Assembly: GCF_001540865.1 (NCBI RefSeq)
Contig: NC_033625.1
Coordinates: 10,385,741-10,449,740 of the forward strand
Length of the DNA: 64,000 nt
Direction of reading: 5' to 3'
Origin: Ananas comosus
Lineage: Eukaryota > Streptophyta > Magnoliopsida > Poales > Bromeliaceae
This document shows positions 47,608 to 58,707 of the stretch, in pieces (position 1 is the stretch's first letter; every line of letters starts with the position of its first letter). The position numbers and the translations under genes were made by a program. Under the pieces are notes generated by a model. The model made no database searches. It saw only the letters and a program-made list of their open reading frames with translations, and was not told the origin of the DNA.

Positions 47608-50600
47608 GTAGCATGCAACCACTTTGTTTATTTTTTGGGAATGAACTTAGCTGAAAATGTGACGTAACTAGGCTTCGAAGTTGAGAATTTAGGAACCAAG
47701 CATCAAGCTCTTTGTCATTTGCGCTAGAGACTGTCGGTAGAATATATAAATTGCTTAACAATTGACAATAAAAGGAGACATGATGTTATTCCATACCAGT
47801 ATCTTTTGCAGATGAGTCCACTTGCGGGGCGACAAGAGAAGCTAAAGAGTCATTAAGAAGACAAGTTCTGCTGAAAAGATCCCAGACATACAAGAGCCCT
47901 CTTCTTGTGACGAGAAGTAGCTTCCAACACTCGTCGCAATCTATAAAAACTGCTGCAGACCCCATCATCATTGCCGGCATCGCTCGTCTTCCACATTTTG
48001 TGTAAATCTTCTCAAAAATAAGAAGCAATCATGATTCACAACAAATCCATATAAATAAGCAGAAAAGAAAACATACTTACGCATCGACTCACAGCCAAAC
48101 ACCCATTTATTCCTTAGAAGATGCACATTTATGAAAAGCATATTAATACAAATGTTACTAAAAGATGCAAAAGATGGCATGATATAGGAGTAAAACCGGT
48201 ATATGAGCAGGCATAAGCATGCTAAACCGGCACTGAATAGCACATCTATTGGAGCATCTCGATATAAAAGCACCCTAGTAACTAGTGTTTTACCGAACAA
48301 TTACTCATATAAGCCATGAGAATCAGTGTAAACCATTTTCTTTTTATAAGGAAAAGGAATAGGCAATGCACAAAAGCATAGACAGATGCTTCTTGATCCC
48401 AATTAATCATGTCATCTACCAATAAGAAAATTAAGTTTGAGCACCATAATGTCAGGAAGGCTAATAGTTACTGAAAGAAAACAGATTCCTATTAACATAT
48501 TGACTAGAAATTTTGAGTAGAGCTGAAATGGCAGGAGTAATTTAAGTGTAGCTGAAATGGTATGCTGTCAAGCAGTGATTCTACCAAGTGCCGACTGAGA
48601 ATTTCAATTTTACAGTCATGCAGCTCCCACAGCCTAATAACAAAAAGCCAAAATACCGTGAGAAAATAATAAATTTTAGAGACATGCGCAAAAGAAAATG
48701 AAAAAAAATTGAAGGGTTTTTTGTACCATTTCTGTCTCCACACCCATCATCTTAGCTGATCACGGGCAATAAGAGAACATTAGTCCTCATACAATTCTCA
48801 ATTCTCAAGTACCCAAACTTTACTAATCTTTTGAATGAAGTAATATGGCATACAAAGCACAATTCAAAAAGTTTAACCAAAATTTGTATATGATAAGACA
48901 GCTCACAAAGGAAATTATCATTTTAGTACCTGTAGGCAGCCATCTTCACAACCAACAGCCCAAAAGTTGGTGTTACCAGCCAAAACAGTTACTTTTCCAG
49001 ATATACGATCCGACCAAAGGGTTTGAGTTCCTTTAGTGCATCTAATTTCAGTTTCTTTTGATAAAAATGAATTAGTAAGACCGATTACATCGCTTGCAGC
49101 TCGTTCTACTGTTGTAGCCTCCAAACAAACTGGCAAAGTATCCTCATCATCCTTCTTGTTAAATACACGAATAGAAAGAGTATCAGAAGTCAACGAGCTC
49201 GCCAATCCTAGCGAACCTGAGTATTCTATGTTCGTCCTTCCCTCATTATAAGTTGAATCTGAAGTCTTCTCTATAACAAGACTTTCGCTGATATTAGCCC
49301 TAGCCATGACACCCAACCGCTCCCTACCCCCGCAATTGGTGCAATTTGTATCAGTGCTTCCACTGAAAAATCTTTTGGCAGAAGCTTCTCTTACCATATT
49401 ACTGCCAATAAGCATTTTATCATCCTTTTGCTGTTCCAAGGCTAACGATGAAAAATCAACCAGTTGAGATTGAGGACCACTAGAAAGAGCTTCTTGGTTG
49501 GAAGGAACTCCAAGTGCTTCTGGAATTATTCTTTTTCGCCCATCTGGACGACGGTATTCTCTTTGTTTAACCGGACTAGATAGACAGCCAGATGGGATTT
49601 TGTTTAACCCATCAGCAGAAGCTCCTGTTTTCTTGGCATCTTCTTGTTGGGCTTCTGGAACATTCTGAATTGGTTGATTGATCGCTGGATTCCCCAAATC
49701 AACAGAAGTTTTCACGGATATTTCATTTTGCTGGGCATTGGAAGTTGCTTTATTAGTGGGTGTTTGCTTTGCTGAGACTGCTTCTAATAGGAGCTGTGCA
49801 GGGGTTTCAGCCAAGTTTGCTTGCCTCCCTCTCACATCCCCATATCTACTTCTCTTCAACTCGTCAAGCTCAGCATCACTCAATCTGTGCCCTAATTCCT
49901 TCACTTCAAAATGAAAAGTAGCCACTGTCCCATCCAATGAGCAGGCAAATAGATCATACCCATCCGGACTCCTGTCATGTAGAATGTTTGGATTAGCTTA
50001 CAGTCATGTATTACTGTTTACATATTATAATCCAAGAAAACAAATTAAAACTGATTGGGTTAACTACAAATTTAATCTCTAAATTTAGACCCTAGATTCA
50101 ATTTTACCACATCAGAACTATTGACTTTGCTTTGTAAAATTTGGAATCAAGGAAGATATCAAAATTGGGATCAAACTTTAGGAGTAAAATTGTTAAAAAT
50201 AAAACTTCAAGGACGAGATTGAAAATCAAACAAAGGACTAAATTGTTGCAATTGAAACTCTAAGGACGAGATTGGAATATAGATCAAACTTCAAGAAGCA
50301 AATCTGCAATAAACCAAAGATTTTACCATGACAAATCAACGACACTTTGTGTAAAAAAATGCTTGGCAACAAACAAGGGGCGAGCGCTTGCTGTTGTCCA
50401 AACAGTAATCGTGCGATCTTGACTTCCGATAGCAATCACATTGTAGGGCTGTTGGTCCTTTGTTGGTGTCTTTGATGCTCCATTGGTCCATCCTCCAGCA
50501 AGTGCAGCCTTCAAGCCTTGACCATTAGAGAAGTGCTTACGAAATAATGAATGGTTAAACTTCACCACAATAACGGGGGCATTGTGTCCTAGAAAGTCAA

Positions 50601-50910
50601 AGGTAGCAGACCATTCGCCTCTTTCTAACACAGGAGCAGAATGCCTTGGTTTCTGAAAACCATGAGTCGTAGTAATAAAGTGGCCACAAGGTGACCATGC
50701 AAGCCGCCTAAAAAAGGTTGAACCTAGCTGAAAAAGACCAATTATTGAATAAGCAAAACTTTCATTGAAAAAAGAAAAGAAAACGCTATTAAAATTATGC
50801 CCCTTTAAATCTATAAATATTTATAGAGAGAGAGTTAAGCTATTGATAGCAAACGGTCTACCGATAAGAAAGAAAATGCTTTTAAAATTATGCCCCTTTA
50901 AATCTCTCTT

Positions 50911-50975
<65 letters not shown>

Positions 50976-51487
50976 TTAAGCTAAAATACTATTGGTAGCA
51001 AACGGATTCCATTGCTACCAATTTATTTTCGACAATAGAGCCTCTGAACCGACGATCCACACTATTGAACATGATCTAGACTACTTAAAATATCTAGAAA
51101 TTAAATTACAATTTTTTTTTTACATCAGTGACCTAATGATCAAAGGGTCGCAAAATTTGTAATTTTAATAATGGATATGAGAAGAAATTCAAATCAGTTA
51201 AATTTTTGTTAGAAAATCCTCTAAACTATTTAAAACAAGATCTACACTCTTGATCTTGATTACAAAAACCTTATCGTAACTTTTTGAAGGATATTTAATT
51301 TCAGCCGTTCATTTTCTGTCTACTTGATGCATAAGAGAACAATATCAGAAAAATATAAAATTTGATTTCTAGACACTTTAAGTGGTATAGATCATATTCA
51401 ACGGTGTTGATCGTTGATTCGGAGGTCCATCGTCAAAAACAAGTTGGTAACAACAAAGCTCGTAGACTAGTGATAGTATTCTAGCCC

Positions 51488-51527
<40 letters not shown>

Positions 51528-54500
51528 ATGTATATATACTAGTTAAGGAACCCACGCTATGCGCCAGGTAGACATTATTATAGTTAGTCATTACGGCATG
51601 TAAATTAATACGAAATTTAATATTATAATTTATATTAAAAAGATGATCTCTAATACATAATTATTGAAGAATACAAACACACTTATCATCTGTAGCTATC
51701 ATTAATTATATGCATTAATATTTTTAAATATTATTTATCTCAGTATCGAATAATTAAAAATTAAAGAATGAAATTAAAGCATATTTCTTTCTAAAAACAT
51801 TTAAACCTAATAAGTAAAATGAATAAATCAGTTTAAAATAAAACAAAAGCTCATTAAAGTATTAAAAAAGATGAATAATATTTTTCTATTATCATCAAGG
51901 TAGAATTTACAAATAAAAAAAATAAAAATTAATTTTAGTGAAAGTACTATCTTTAACATTTTTGGCGATAACGTCTTCATTGTCGTCGCTGACGATGAAA
52001 TGAAGCCCTCGTTAACTTTTATCATCACAAATACAATTAATAAAGTATTTGATTCCTAAATTTTATATTAGTGAATAAATCAATGGGCCCTACTGGAGTG
52101 AGGAGGCCAATCATATTTGGATATTCCAAAAAATTTTAATTATAAAATTGATTGTTCATCAAACTATAAATATGACATTATATGTTAAAATATCTAATAA
52201 ATTTTAGAATGTCTAATTGTTAAAATTAATAGACCAATCATATTTGGATATTCTAAAAAAATTTAATTATAAAATTGATTGTTCATCAAACTATAAATAT
52301 GACATTGAAGTTTGATATTAAAATCAAAGTAAAATTGTATAAAACTTTTCTAAACTATGAACCATTTTGAATCATTTATCCAACCTTCCAAAATTTTGTT
52401 TTTTCTATCCAATCATTCTATATGTTAGATTTGAGCCAATCAATAATACTTCGACTTCAAAATTTGACTGTGTCTTTTAACTTTACAAATTTACTTCGTA
52501 TACTTTATATAATTCTCGTAACTAAATTATTTTTAAAAAAAGGTTTGGTTCGTGTCTCATATACTCGGTGTACAACTTTTTTTACACCGTATATAAAAAT
52601 CTATTAATTTTTGTATATGAATTTTTTATTAATTATAGATTGTATTGATTAGATGAAATTTTAATTTTGTTATATTGACTATTGAAAAATAGGCAAAAGC
52701 AAAAAAGAAAATGTATAAATAAATTTTGTAACTAAAAAGCTAAAGTTCGATGACTTATATTAGATAGTTTTATCTTGTTAAAACTAAACTTTATCTTATA
52801 CAATAAATGAACATGTCTTATACACTCGGCGTATAACTTTTTTTACATCGTATACACTCGGTGAACAACTTTTTTTACACCGTATTTATAAAACTTTATT
52901 ATAAAAATAAAAAAACTATTAATTCTTATATATGAATTTTTTTAATAATTATAGATTGTATTTATTAGATGAAATTTTAATTTTGTTATATTGACTATTA
53001 AAAATAGGGTTGGTTCATGCGATAAAATTTTACACTCGGTGTAGACAAAAAAAAAAAAGGGTGTTGAGAGAAAAAAAAAAAAAAGAAAAAAAAGAAAAAA
53101 GAAAGAGGTGTAGGGTGTGTGAGAGAGGGTGAGAGAGAGAGAGGAAAAAAAAAAAAAGTGGGCCCCACCGGAGCCCCCCAATTAAGGGGAGGGCTGCCGT
53201 ACTATGAATTGCAGCATCCCCAATTCATAGTTTCTATAGATATATATTCCGGCTGGGGTGCTCCCAATAGTACCAAGCACTTGGTACTACCAATTTTTCC
53301 ACTATTAGATCTACCCCTTTGACTATTTCTACCCCTTAGATCATGCTATTCCACCAACTACCATTAAACCCTATAGGGACCTCTATCATCCTAGCCACAC
53401 AACACTTTATCCAAGGGCCAAAAACCCACAAGCACCAATGACTTGGTGCTATTAAAAGCATTCCGCCCCAATTTCCTCTCTCTCTATCTCCATATATATA
53501 TGAAGATTTTATATGTATTTAGGTAATATTGCAAAGGTGTATATATGTAAACACCATAACAAAAAAAAAGTCACTAGAAACAATTATATGAACAAAATCC
53601 CTGTGGTTCATAACGTACTGATTTTGACCAATGCCCCTCCGTCTTATGCGCAAGACTCCAATCACTGGTTCGCCATATGATTACCGTTTTGTCATCTGAT
53701 TGGCTAGCAATAAAAGAACCAATGGGATCCCAGGCAACTCCTTTGACTAAGCTTGAATGCCCTCTCAATACAGCGGTGCACATACCGTTAGTCATGTTCC
53801 ATATGTGAACAGTGTTATCCAAACTGCCACTAGCCAATGTTTGGTCATCGGGCGACCAATTTAGATCTACCTGTTTAGGCATTGGAAGATAGGAAAAAAA
53901 AAAAAGGAAAAAAAAAGACTCCAGTATTAAGTCATTGTTCAACTCCAACATAAGCAAGAAGGAATCAAAATTAGGGTGTTTTTTTTAGAACAAAATGTAT
54001 GGACAGTCATTGTACTATCTGAAATATCAACTAAATCCCTGACTTTTTATGTAAACATATTAGTCTCCTAACTTTTTTCATATATTGAAATTCCAACATT
54101 GATAATCAAATTAGTCTTAAGTTTACCCTCTCAAATGACTATTTTTCCCCTTTTCCTGCAAATAACTTGTTGTGGTATACTTGAAATAAGATTAAGAAGA
54201 TCATATTGTAGGAAAAACGCCACATGTTGTCAGATATACTCTTTAAGTGGCCAGGGATGGAATGGTAGAATATATGATAAATTCTAGGGATTGAAGTGTG
54301 TAAATCTCTTGAAAACTCAGGGACTAGCAAGCATGCAGTATCTTGATGCAAGACAGTGCAGAGATTATCTATGCCTTTTGCTCGGCTTTTTTCTTCAGCC
54401 AGAAAGAAAGCATTGACAAATAATTACCACATCAGCAGTGTGGCCTCTTAAAGTCATAACGACTTTCCAATTTTCTACGTCAGGGGGCTCTTTACTGCCA

Positions 54501-55696
54501 AACTCTGATGTCCCGGATCCGGGTTTCCTTTCGTGAATTAGAATGACCTGATCATCTGAACCTGAAGCAAGATACCTGCCATGCTTGGCCCACCTCACAC
54601 AATTAACTGATCCAAAATGGTCGCGGAGAGTTGCCAGTAGTCTCTGTGATGAATGGTCGTTATTATGGTTCTTTCTCATTGATTTCGTGTTCCATATCCG
54701 AACCTACACAAAGAATCATTTAAAACAGAAGTCTCAGCTATAAAGTGCTTTGCACAACAGACATTTATGCATGCAAAGCTTGTGCATCATGAAAGTATAA
54801 TCTTGTCACAGGTAAGTGTATTACTAAGGTTTAAGTAAAGCAATGCAGAAGAAATAAAAAAGAACTGAAAAATTACTTTGGTAGCTTATAACAAGAATAT
54901 CATGGCAGTCGTGAATATCACAGCCACATGCAAATGACGAACACAAAACCAATCCACATGTGCAAATAAGGAGTAAGGATATGTATTATCTACGGTGAAA
55001 CTCTACTAGAACTAAAATACAAACGAATTGTTAGATTGACGATTTTTCTTCAACAAATTGTAATTCAACTGCTTGTGCCATGCAGAAGTTCTGAATCGAC
55101 ATATCTGAGTAACTATCATCAGAAATAGCAAAGATTAATCCAGATATAGCACTAAATATATTGTTAGTTTTCTCATCCTAATCGTATGTTGTAGTGAAAT
55201 TACTAAAAGATGGACATCATAGGCAAATAACATCACAAAGTATACTAATACATACGATTAGGATGAGNGTTGTAGTGAAATTACTAAAAGATGGACATCA
55301 TAGGCAAATAACATCACAAAGTATACTAATACATACAATTTAAACACAGTCGGCAAAAATTAAAATAAAAAAACCCTTAAACTATCTGTTAAAAAGCAAA
55401 CAGATGGACCAAGGAGGAACCTCAAACAGATGAAGAGAAGAAGGTACTCTTAAATCCACCAAATAAAATAAAAAAAAAAAAAAAAAAAACATGAAAAATT
55501 GCAACAAACTATGCTCAACTAAACCTATAAATAACAATTGAGGGAGTCTAACAAGGATCGAAAGATACAAATACATTAGGAATGTCACCTTTTGATCTCC
55601 TCCGCCAGTAGCAAATCTGAGACCTCCCGGCTGCACATCAATGGAGAAGATCTGAAGACCTTCGTGCCGAATCCAACTCGGCTTCTCCGTTATCAT
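45001..55696 (-). CDS. HIRA: HIRA histone H3.3 chaperone (WD40), ten exons
   Basis: Exons (minus): 55696-55589, 54703-54428, 53870-53619, 50727-50327, 49971-48930, 48007-47797, 47126-46886, 46746-46624, 45769-45652 and 45180-45001. Introns are GT-AG, phases agree, and the total is 2,952 nt, 983 aa, close to the size of other plant HIRA proteins. The N-terminus [20 protein letters not shown] is the family's. WD40 repeats fill about residues 1-370 ([84 protein letters not shown]). The ASF1-binding B motif [15 protein letters not shown] lies at about 486-500. The C-terminal HIRA domain starts near [11 protein letters not shown] and includes [23 protein letters not shown] and [17 protein letters not shown] deposits histone H3.3 independently of replication with UBN and CABIN partners in the nucleus. 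No broken exon was seen. A single-N duplication lies in intron 1. Confidence 0.95.
50728..53618. repeat. HIRA intron 3 (2.9 kb) with simple and duplicated repeats
   Basis: Holds (TA)n(GA)n at about 50908-50972, (TC)n at 51490-51522, a direct repeat of about 85 bp (CCAATCATATTTGGATATTC... at about 52110 and 52233), repeated CTCGGTGTACAAC/TTTTTACACCGTAT phrases (52565, 52825, 52858), and A/GA-rich runs at 53050-53156. A segment at 53160-53470 with CCAAGCACTTGGTAC resembles a small MITE without clear ends. No exon was recognised here. Confidence 0.7.
55172..55337. other. Single-N duplication in HIRA intron 1 (assembly artefact)
   Basis: The 68 bp 55188-55255 recur exactly at 55270-55337 around one N (55269). 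The first copy is bracketed by an inverted 17-mer CTCATCCTAATCGTATG (55172-55188) and its complement (55252-55268). The pattern matches an unmerged or hairpin-generated overlap, not a repeat family. Confidence 0.75.
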
Positions 55697-55735
55697 CTCC
55701 GATCACCACATCAATTGATCTCCACGCTTTTTTTG

Positions 55736-55931
55736 AAAACCCTAACCCTAACACCCCCTAACCGTTCACCTCGATCTCGATTCAGCGACGTAATCGAGAA
55801 TTCTGCGGCCAAAATCGCAGAAACCAGGATGGATCAAGAAGATAAACCCTAGGATGAGCTCAGACGAATCGTGGAGTGGATTGTGAGTGAGTAGTAGAAC
55901 AGTGGAAAGAGTGGTCAAAATCAAACCCTAA
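55736..55931 (-). promoter_or_regulatory. Telo-box motifs upstream of HIRA
   Basis: AAAACCCTAACCCTAAC at 55736-55752 and AAACCCTAA at 55923-55931 lie 40-235 bp upstream of the HIRA start codon. Telo-boxes (AAACCCTAA) are found near the starts of many plant genes for cell-cycle, chromatin and translation functions. Their effect here is inferred. Confidence 0.55.
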
Positions 55932-56160
55932 CAAGAGGAAGTAATTTAGGGATGTTTGCAGGTAATTAGGGAATTTTTCTTGGATTTCTGTCAGCAAGCA
56001 AAAATTTTGAACACGGGAAGCATTAAATAATAATAATAATAATAATAATAACGATAATCAGTTTTTGTACAGACCCTTCTGTATCTATATCTATATCTAT
56101 ATCTATATATCTACCTATAGTTCTACAGTCCACATGTAAATCCTTCTCTTTTTGGTCTAC
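55932..56160. repeat. HIRA 5' flank with microsatellites
   Basis: (AAT)n at about 56024-56051 and (TATATC)n at about 56081-56108. The region may include the HIRA promoter; no TATA box could be assigned. Confidence 0.7.
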
Positions 56161-56171
56161 AGTCCTCCCCT

Positions 56172-56333
56172 CCCCGGCTCTCACTCCGCCGCCCCAGGGA
56201 CGCCGCGAAGGTCCTCCTCTGGCTCTGCCGCGCCGACTCCCCCGAGTTTTGCAGGCTCGAGGTCTACGAGATCGCCATCGGAGGGTTTTGCAGGCTCGGG
56301 AGAATGCTCGATGCGCTAAGGATCGTGTTCTGA
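56172..56333 (+). pseudogene. PPR-like gene fragment
   Basis: One + frame reads PRLSLRRPRDAAKVLLWLCR..., then FCRLEVYEIAIGGFCRLGRMLDALRIVF before TGA (56331-56333). YEIAIGGFCRLGRMLDALRIV has the look of one helix-turn-helix unit of a plant pentatricopeptide-repeat protein (the YNIAIGGFCRLGR type). It is GC rich against AT-rich surroundings, and no start or continuation is visible, so I call it a fragment, possibly captured or left by a deletion. It lies about 500 bp from the HIRA start in divergent orientation. Confidence 0.45.
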
Positions 56334-56481
56334 GTCTTGTGACTTCTGAGAGGAGGGGGTTTGTGGGGTACGGGGTTTGCTTCCGGAGAGGCGAGGGGAA
56401 CTATCAATTTTTGGAGAAAATTTTTGAATAATTAATTTTTTTTAATTTATTAAATAGTTCGGTAGACCGTAGTAGTACTTT

Positions 56482-56783
56482 TTGGCACCGTTTGGATGGG
56501 GATAACCCCTTTTAACCCCTTTATACCCGATGTAAATTTTTTTTTCGAAAAAAGTAATTCTCGGCTACCTGAAATAAACCGGTATAATTATCCTCACCAA
56601 CATCTTTATTTTCTATATACAGCTCTACCCACTATTTTTCTTATTATATATTATCTATCCAACGCTATTTTTCTTATCCCGGGAATTACCCAATTTTCAT
56701 CCAAACGTTATTTTCTTATCTCCATACTTGTATCTATTCCTGTAATAGCTAGTTCTTGCTTATACCCAAACCAAACGCTATCA
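56482..56783. mobile_element. Short MITE-like element
   Basis: The left end has CGTTTGGATGGGGATAACC, and the right end read in reverse has GATAGCGTTTGGTTTGGG followed by TATAAGC. These are imperfect inverted termini with the common plant MITE phrase. The interior is AT rich and non-coding. TSD not resolved. Confidence 0.45.
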
Positions 56784-56874
56784 AATTAATTAAAGTTATT
56801 CTTGCATATAAATACTACTAGTGAAGGCACCTGCACGTTGCGATGGATCGATTCTATAAAAATAAATAAATAAA

Positions 56875-57339
56875 TGTCACGCCTCAGGATCTCTTTTTAT
56901 AAAGATGTCTGAAAAAAGAGCTAATTTAAAGCTAACGGATCAGTGAAAAATACCCAATTTTTTTAAAAAATCTTGACCGAAGGGCTGACAGAACCGCCAC
57001 AAATACAGAGAATTCACTATTCACACGGACAGAGTCTCCTCTATATTTGCACGGCGTCGCACACAATACAAGTCACAACCACAACCAATCGCAATAGTAT
57101 ATTCACAATATTTCACAACTATCAATTGAAAGTGTTTCCCACCGGAAAACGCATTTTTGAAATACAAAAGTCACAAAAAGTCGAGAAAACCTTTTTAAAA
57201 CTGTTTTCCACCAAAAAATCTTTTATCTCGTTTGAAAACGAGCAACCACGAGAAGTAAAAAACCATTTCTATAAATCCATACAATGTTTCCAAAAATAGC
57301 TTTATTTAAGATTTTGAACCATGCCATAGTTGAAATAAA
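56875..57339 (+). mobile_element. TGTCACGCC-family LTR fragment (plus)
   Basis: Starts TGTCACGCCTCAGGATC. The phrases CACGGACAGAGTCTCCTC and TTTGCACGGCGTCGCAC match the reverse complement of 32700-32760, as do the GGAAAC-type repeats (TTTCCCACCGG, TTTTCCACC). It is a fragment of the same family in opposite orientation. Confidence 0.6.
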
Positions 57340-58245
57340 CCAAACCAAAACCTAATAAAGCTAAATTGAACCACATATGCAATTTAGATTATTTATCAAA
57401 AAAAAAAGGGGGTGAAGTCTAGAACCGAAATGCCACCAGGTCGAGACCTCTAGCACTCGCTAGCCACGTCCTCATGCCTCATCCCGACTTGTACCCCTCC
57501 AAAATCACATGAAATGGATGGGTGGGGTGGAAGTGGGGGTGGGAGGGGGAGGAGAAACCAACAAGGGTCTCCCAGTGACAGATTAATTTGGTAACAGAAC
57601 TGGTTCACTAGCCGGAAGTGTGAGATAAGTCTTGGCTAAGCCAGTGTCGGAATGATAGACTAAGTTAGGGTCGGTGAATTACAAGCTAAGTCAGGGTTGG
57701 AATAAAAAAGACTAGTGAGACAAGTCTCACATCGCCTGGTAATCTTGGGCTGTGTGTGTTTAGGGCTGACGAGGATGTTAGGGCCTAAACGGGGGAGGCT
57801 ATGACACCCCAAAAGTCCCACATCAGATGGCAATTGGATTGTCATTGGGTACATGAGACGATTCCACTTTAGTAATAATAACTGGGCTTAAGCATTTGGC
57901 CGGTGATTGGGCCCAATGAGTTATTATTGTTGGAGAGTTGGGTCGTTAAAGCCAAGTTTACAACCACGGCTCCACTCACGGATTCGTTTAAAAAAAAAAA
58001 AGGCAAACCAAAACCAAATAAAGCTAAATTGAACCACATACACAGTCTAAATTATTTATCAAAAGAAAAGGGGTAAAGTCTAAAACTGAAATGCCACTAG
58101 GTCGAGACCTCTATTGCTCGCTAGCTATGTCCTCACGCCTCGTCCCGACTCGTACCTCCAAGATCACCTGAAATGGGAGGGTGAGAAACCAACTAGGGTC
58201 TCCTAGTAGGCCGCAAGCGGACGAGGGCGAATGTACTAACTGGTA
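57340..58245. repeat. Direct repeat pair with unique centre
   Basis: Bases 57340-57578 and 58003-58208 are related (CAAACCAAAACC, AATAAAGCTAAATTGAACC, AGGTCGAGACCTCT, CCAACNAGGGTCTCC). The middle (57579-58002) has reiterated CTAAGTCAGGGTYGGAAT phrases and CCCCAAAAGTCCCACATC. It could be a retrotransposon fragment or an insertion between duplicated flanks. No ORF. Confidence 0.55.
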
Positions 58246-58706
58246 ACTGTCTGCCACCACGAATGACGCACCTCGCACACTCGATGGGTTTGGCTGTGGG
58301 GTAGTATTCATGATTCAAATTAGTATTTATATGTATATGGGTATCAAGTATTGCGAGTCCATGGCTTCCAATAGATGCAAGCATCTACTGTTAATTACCC
58401 CTGTGGCATTGGAGCACCTTCGATTAAGAGACCTTTATAGAGAGGATGAATCTATCTTGATTTATTGATTGATTGAACCCTAAATATATGTACTAGGATT
58501 CAGTTGGATTTGAAGTTGACTAGGTCCTAATTATATGTGTTAAGACCTAGCCGACATTAAATTCTAAGTATATGCATTAGAGTCTAATTAGTTCTAAGTA
58601 TATATCTTAGAGTCCGATTATATTCAAATTGATTGTATATTCTAAGGTGGAGATATGACCAAACCCCAAGTATATGTATTGAGGTAGGTCGGATTTGATT
58701 TTACCC
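58246..58706. repeat. Dispersed repeat R, copy 2
   Basis: Starts TGTCTGCCACCACGAATGAC like 22853 and continues with the same phrases and the CTAAGTATATGTRTTAG internal repeats, for about 130 bp longer than the clear part of copy 1. It ends at a TGTTACGCCCC LTR-like terminus at 58708. Confidence 0.75.
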
Positions 58707-58707
58707 G

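Noticed and set aside
47385..47761. Ser-Leu or Arg-Glu repeat ORFs
   Set aside because: A (GA)n microsatellite with a GC-dinucleotide start in a HIRA intron.
48504..48743. Possible extra HIRA exon in intron 5
   Set aside because: Exons 5 and 6 join in phase with continuous family sequence (CLQ then IYTKCG), leaving no room for another exon.
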